A program made the position numbers and the translations under genes. Source: Lentisphaeria bacterium (GTDB lineage Bacteria > Verrucomicrobiota > Lentisphaeria > Victivallales > JAUVCU01). Taken from it: DNA of 8,820 nucleotides. The stretch is from the NCBI GenBank assembly GCA_030590715.1, contig JAUVCU010000047.1, positions 1 to 8,820 on the forward strand, given 5' to 3'. How positions within the stretch are numbered: position 1 is the stretch's first letter; every line of letters begins with the position of its first letter. The notes below the pieces were generated by a model, which had not been told where the DNA came from, did no database searches, and saw only the letters and a program-made list of their open reading frames with translations. Positions 5,917 through 8,820 of the stretch are shown here, one piece after another.

Positions 5917-6153
5917 ATGAAAGAAAAGCCTGAAAATATTTGTGAATTTGGTTCGGATGCTTTGAAGAGTTCTATCTTCGGTCTGACAATCGAATGTCCT
6001 ATGCACGGCAATCCATCCGACTGCCCGTTGCATAGTATAAGGCTGCTTTTACTTAAAGAAAGAAACGAATGGGTCAAGAGTTTATCACATGAAGAGTGTG
6101 AGACTATTTATGAAAATCATAAAGAGTGCATTTACAAAAAAGAAAATATGTAA
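5917..6153 (+). CDS. Small Cys/His protein with a doubled CPxH motif, function unknown
   Basis: 78 residues, hydrophilic, with no signal peptide or membrane segment. Five Cys (9, 27, 36, 61, 71) include a tandem CPMH (27-30) and CPLH (36-39) that could bind a metal ion. The second half has a helical EWVKSLSHEE and a C-terminal H-x2-EC-x2-KKE run. The middle and tail remind me of short uncharacterised proteins with a CPLH...EW...SLS...H..C pattern in PVC and other bacteria, but I cannot name a family. I chose the ATG at 5917, with AGGA seven bases upstream; a TTG three bases earlier is also possible. It may be co-transcribed with the DUF6868-like gene, with a 97-base gap. Confidence 0.72.
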   Translation: MKEKPENICEFGSDALKSSIFGLTIECPMHGNPSDCPLHSIRLLLLKERNEWVKSLSHEECETIYENHKECIYKKENM

Positions 6154-6183
6154 AATTCATAAGAACCACATAACTTTACATAT
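6146..6183. terminator. Possible terminator between convergent genes
   Basis: ATATGTAAA (6146-6154) and TTTACATAT (6175-6183) are perfect nine-base inverted arms around 20 bases. Read on the minus strand, the stem runs straight into TTTCTTTTTTG, a good T tract, which fits the end of the three-gene minus-strand unit. The stem has a single G-C pair and is weak, and it overlaps the last codons of the small Cys/His gene. Confidence 0.38.
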
Positions 6184-6187
6184 CGTG

Positions 6188-6634
6188 TTATTTTTTCTTT
6201 CCTATCAGGAGGCAGATAACCTTTATCATAAATCCTATGATCCAGACAATAAGAGCTAATGGCGAAACCAGCAAAACGAATGCTATTGCTCCTATCTTAG
6301 AAATCACCGGTTCCTTTGGTGAATTTACTTTTTCCCAGAGAGTTCCGAATATTGAGAATGAGAACTGTATATTTACAAAAGGGAGATAACGGGTGTATTT
6401 CCCCGTAACATTCCCGCATTTAGGACAATAATGCTGATTGGGATTTTCAATTGGTTCAAGGCATTTTGAGCACAACTCAACTTCTCTGGCCTCAACATTT
6501 ATTACGTCGTCGTGTTCGTGTTGTTTAGAGAGGTTATCCCATGGATCAGATTCAACGGGGCGTGAACGGATCCATTTGATTATAAAAAAAAGCACCGCGA
6601 AAAAACATATATAAAATTTAACTCTACTATCCAT
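6188..6634 (-). CDS. Zinc-ribbon membrane protein, function unknown
   Basis: A 148-residue protein. There is a hydrophobic segment at 7-20 that may be a membrane anchor; a polar acidic stretch (27-52); a zinc ribbon with CSKC (55-58) and CPKC (70-73) around PIENPNQHY; an aromatic segment with YLPFVNIQFSFSIFGTLW (83-100); and a long hydrophobic region at 115-145 that could be one long or two short helices. The ending GKKK is basic. This is a general zinc-ribbon membrane architecture with no assigned role. It is the last gene of the unit, three bases after the alkyltransferase gene; no clear ribosome binding site is visible, so translation is probably coupled. Confidence 0.75.
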   Translation of the reverse strand: MDSRVKFYICFFAVLFFIIKWIRSRPVESDPWDNLSKQHEHDDVINVEAREVELCSKCLEPIENPNQHYCPKCGNVTGKYTRYLPFVNIQFSFSIFGTLWEKVNSPKEPVISKIGAIAFVLLVSPLALIVWIIGFMIKVICLLIGKKK

Positions 6635-6637
6635 AAT

Positions 6638-6955
6638 CTAATTACTTTTGAAATCGAACAGCTGATTGATATCGGTCAATTTCCCTTCTTTTATTATTAT
6701 ACCTTCAGATTCAAGCATGATTTGCTTCACTGAACCGAACTCGCCCTGGTAACCTCCCAGGCTGAAATCGGACTTTATAACTCTATGGCAGGGAACTTCA
6801 GGTGCAAGTGGATTTTGCTTTAAAGCCTGACCAATCGCCTGCGAACTCTTACATCCCAGATAGTCTGCCAGTAATTTGTAGGTCGTGACTTTCCCGCAGG
6901 GGACTAGTGACACCGCATCGTAGACTCTTTTCTGGAAATCAGTCGGCGTTTTCAT
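6638..6955 (-). CDS. MGMT-family DNA alkyltransferase domain protein (short form)
   Basis: 105 residues, matching only the C-terminal catalytic domain of O6-alkylguanine-DNA methyltransferases (Ogt/Ada-C), which remove alkyl groups from DNA bases onto a Cys. GKVTTYKLLA (21-30) carries the conserved Tyr (26). The helix-turn-helix region follows, then NPLAPEVPCHRVI (48-60) with the acceptor Cys 56, and GGYQGE (67-72). The PCHR rather than PWHR motif makes it a possible active enzyme, not an ATL protein. Gln 39 stands at the place of the arginine finger (human R128). The N-terminal domain is absent. The start overlaps the YkgJ-like gene by 17 bases, with GGAG four bases upstream, a rather short spacing; the homology starts at once, so I see no better start. 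Confidence 0.88.
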   Translation of the reverse strand: MKTPTDFQKRVYDAVSLVPCGKVTTYKLLADYLGCKSSQAIGQALKQNPLAPEVPCHRVIKSDFSLGGYQGEFGSVKQIMLESEGIIIKEGKLTDINQLFDFKSN

Positions 6956-7379
6956 TTAACTCCTCAGCTTTCTTACATTCTTTAGTAAGTACTTTAGAGA
7001 AAGAAGCTCCGGTCTTTAATCGGTAGCCGCAATATTCGCCCGTCGTGAAGTTGGTGTAATACATCACTTTTGAAGGATAGTTTCTACACAGCTGAAGTCT
7101 GTTCTCGTGATCTTTACAGGTGTCTTCTTCGGTTAACCAGTTACATTTGAAAACGAGCCCTCCATTGTCTTTCGCTACGATTTCGAAGCGGTCGTGGTCC
7201 GGATGCTTTTTCAAAAGTTTATTAAACTGGCGGCGGGACTTAATTATTTTTCCACTATTTTCAAAAAGATAGATGTGCCTGCAGCAGTTGCCGCACTGAA
7301 GGCATTGCCCCTCAAAATATACCTCGTGATGTTTAAATTTTAACTTTAGGTAACTGATTAAGCTTCTGATTGTTAGCAT
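6939..7379 (-). CDS. YkgJ-family cysteine-cluster protein
   Basis: 146 residues with the hallmark C-x2-C-x2-CC pattern (C26, C29, C32, C33 in QCLQCGNCC), then FKCNWL (C79), a C-x9-C pair (C88, C98, in CKDHENRLQLCRNYP) and CGYRL (C117). This pattern defines the YkgJ/UPF0153 family, thought to bind zinc or an iron-sulfur cluster; the role is not established. No membrane segment. The start is supported by AAGGAG nine bases upstream. It is the first gene of the three-gene unit and overlaps the alkyltransferase gene. The link to DNA repair is only through that overlap. Confidence 0.88.
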   Translation of the reverse strand: MLTIRSLISYLKLKFKHHEVYFEGQCLQCGNCCRHIYLFENSGKIIKSRRQFNKLLKKHPDHDRFEIVAKDNGGLVFKCNWLTEEDTCKDHENRLQLCRNYPSKVMYYTNFTTGEYCGYRLKTGASFSKVLTKECKKAEELNENAD

Positions 7380-7507
7380 TCTATAAGACTCCTTGTTAGG
7401 AGCATTTTCTCAATGAAAATACAAATGTACTCTACCTTGTATATTTGGGAAAGTGTAATAGGTTTACGGCGGTTTTTTTAAATTAGATAAAAGAAAACAA
7501 GATATTT

Positions 7508-7519
7508 TTGTTATAACAA
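7508..7519. repeat. Perfect 12-bp palindrome upstream of pyk
   Basis: TTGTTATAACAA reads the same on both strands and is centred about 27 bases before the pyk ATG. Each flank is A/T-rich. It is a plausible operator or a hairpin without loop; no regulator can be named. Confidence 0.35.
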
Positions 7520-7539
7520 TAAAAAATTAGGAACTGACC

Positions 7540-8820
7540 ATGGCTAGAAAGCACACAAAAATTGTAGCAACAATCTCAGACCGTAACTGTTCGATTGAAC
7601 TTCTTACAGAACTTTACGAAGCAGGAATGGACGTTGTACGTCTAAACACAGCTCACCAGGGACACGCTGATACACAAATCGTTGTAGACAATACACGTGC
7701 AGTATCAGAAGACATCGCTCTTCTTATCGATACTAAAGGTCCAGAGATTCGTTCAGTAATGCACGAAGGTGTTAAAGAAGTTCCTGTAACTAAGGGTGAT
7801 ACAGTAACTTTCACTAAAGATGCTTCAATCGAGAAAAGCCTATGGGTTAACTACGAAGGTTTCATCGCTGACGTTCCTGTTGGAGCTACTATTCTTGTTG
7901 ATGACGGTATCGTTGGAATGACTGTTATGTCTAAAACTGATTCTGCAATCATCTGTCGTGTAGACAACTCTGGTGTTATTGAGAAGAAGAAAGGTATCAA
8001 CGTTCCAGACGTAGCTATCGACCTTCCATCACTTACAGAAAAAGACCTTGGATACATCCAATACTCAATCGACCAAGATATCGATTTCATCGCTCACTCA
8101 TTCGTACGTAACGCTGCTGACGTTCTTGCTATCCAGGAAATTCTTGATGCTCAGGGTTCTGACATCAAAATCATTTCTAAGATTGAGAACCGCCAGGGTG
8201 TAGACAACATCGAAGAAATTCTTGACGTATCATACGGAATCATGGTTGCTCGTGGTGACCTTGGAATCGAGATCCCAGAAGAAGAAGTTCCAGTTGCTCA
8301 AAAAATCATGATCGAAGCTGCTCGTGCTAAAGGTAAGCCAGTTATTACTGCTACACAAATGCTTCACACTATGATGGACAACCCACGTGCAACACGTGCC
8401 GAAGTTTCTGACGTTGCTAACGCAGTATTCGACGGAACTGATGCTATCATGCTTTCTGGTGAAACTGCTAAGGGTGAATACCCAGTACAAGCTGTTCAAA
8501 CAATGACTCGTATTGCTAAGAAAATCGAAGAAGCGAAAGAAGATATTCTTCCTGGTGTTGCTGATGAGAACCTTAAGAACCCTACGCACCGTTTCCTAGC
8601 ACGTGCTGCTATCGAAGCTTGTAACGAGCTTGATGCTCAAGCACTTGTTGCTTACACTGAGCACGGTACTGCTGCACGTATCCTTTCTTCATTCCGTGGA
8701 AAAGCTCCAATCTACACAGTTATGAACAACAAACGTGTTATCCGCGAACTTTCACTTAGCTATGGTGTTTACCCATCATTCTCAGAAAAGAAAGAAGATA
8801 TCACTGAGTACATTACAGCT
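7540..8820 (+). CDS. pyk: Pyruvate kinase (C-terminus beyond the window)
   Basis: 427 codons are present and the frame is open at the edge. Converts phosphoenolpyruvate and ADP to pyruvate and ATP in the last step of glycolysis. Motifs: DTKGPEIRS; catalytic Lys 214 in IISKIEN; VARGDLGIEIPEEEV; TATQMLHTMM; NPRATRAEVSDVANAVFDGTD split by no gap; and IMLSGETAKGEYP. The B domain lies between about 73 and 170, and the C-terminal allosteric domain starts near 350 but is cut. The N-terminal motif is LNTAHQGH where many pyruvate kinases have NxSHG. The start has AGGA seven bases upstream. Codons are strongly biased (CGT for Arg, GCT/GCA for Ala, CTT for Leu, GTT/GTA, AAC, GAC, ATC), unlike the other genes here, which suggests high expression. 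Confidence 0.95.
   Translation, partial: MARKHTKIVATISDRNCSIELLTELYEAGMDVVRLNTAHQGHADTQIVVDNTRAVSEDIALLIDTKGPEIRSVMHEGVKEVPVTKGDTVTFTKDASIEKSLWVNYEGFIADVPVGATILVDDGIVGMTVMSKTDSAIICRVDNSGVIEKKKGINVPDVAIDLPSLTEKDLGYIQYSIDQDIDFIAHSFVRNAADVLAIQEILDAQGSDIKIISKIENRQGVDNIEEILDVSYGIMVARGDLGIEIPEEEVPVAQKIMIEAARAKGKPVITATQMLHTMMDNPRATRAEVSDVANAVFDGTDAIMLSGETAKGEYPVQAVQTMTRIAKKIEEAKEDILPGVADENLKNPTHRFLARAAIEACNELDAQALVAYTEHGTAARILSSFRGKAPIYTVMNNKRVIRELSLSYGVYPSFSEKKEDITEYITA

Noticed and set aside
7380..7539. Promoters for the divergent YkgJ-type and pyk genes
   Set aside because: Promoters must be here, but no -35/-10 pair with good matches and spacing stood out, so none is called.
8230..8589. A 119-codon minus-strand frame inside pyk
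   Set aside because: Low-complexity Ser/Phe/Asn-rich product that arises from the biased codons of pyruvate kinase read backwards.
1..8820. CRISPR array, tRNA, rRNA, insertion sequence or phage genes
   Set aside because: No regularly spaced repeats, cloverleaf-like segments, transposase motifs or terminal repeats were seen on either strand.

Overview
The window is bacterial chromosomal DNA of modest G+C content, densely coded, with good Shine-Dalgarno sites before most genes. It shows no rRNA, tRNA, transposase, phage gene or CRISPR array. The host makes or uses hydrogen through a trimeric NADH-linked [FeFe] hydrogenase, so it has an anaerobic or fermentative metabolism. Several proteins (a sigma factor paired with a membrane protein of YfbK-like look, a CPxH small protein, a zinc-ribbon membrane protein, and a pyruvate kinase with an NTAH rather than NxSHG motif) remind me of Lentisphaerota or related PVC bacteria. 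That is an impression from memory and not a proof.

Layout. (1) 1-1080, minus strand: an ECF sigma factor followed one base later by a partial single-pass membrane protein that runs off the left edge. (2) 1281-5319, minus strand: a complete hydrogenase operon. It has a candidate promoter at about 5291-5319, a TM1266-type putative regulator, a 138-base spacer with a strong RNA hairpin, hydC (NuoE-like), hydB (NuoF-like), hydA (catalytic) and a 15-bp terminator stem. (3) 5577-6153, plus strand: a small two-helix membrane protein (DUF6868-like) and a small Cys/His protein. (4) 6188-7379, minus strand: three closely packed genes for a YkgJ-type cysteine-cluster protein, an alkyltransferase-like MGMT domain protein and a zinc-ribbon membrane protein. 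(5) 7540-8820, plus strand: pyruvate kinase, open at the right edge and with strongly biased codons.

How the genes work together. HydC and HydB should take electrons from NADH through FMN and Fe-S clusters to HydA, which reduces protons at the H-cluster. HydB is short: it lacks the N-terminal [2Fe-2S] domain and the C-terminal ferredoxin domain of bifurcating HydB, and HydA lacks the extra C-terminal [2Fe-2S] domain. This fits a simple NADH:H2 enzyme rather than a ferredoxin-coupled bifurcating one. The H-cluster maturases HydE, HydF and HydG are not in the window. Pyruvate kinase fits a fermentative cell but is a separate, divergent unit.

Points most worth a second look: the L1 motif of HydA reads TSCSPGW instead of the textbook TSCCPxW; the intercistronic RNA element before hydC has competing helices; an exact 12-bp direct repeat flanks the operon promoter; and the alkyltransferase has Gln where the family has its arginine finger. 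I did not find a clearly new multi-gene system.
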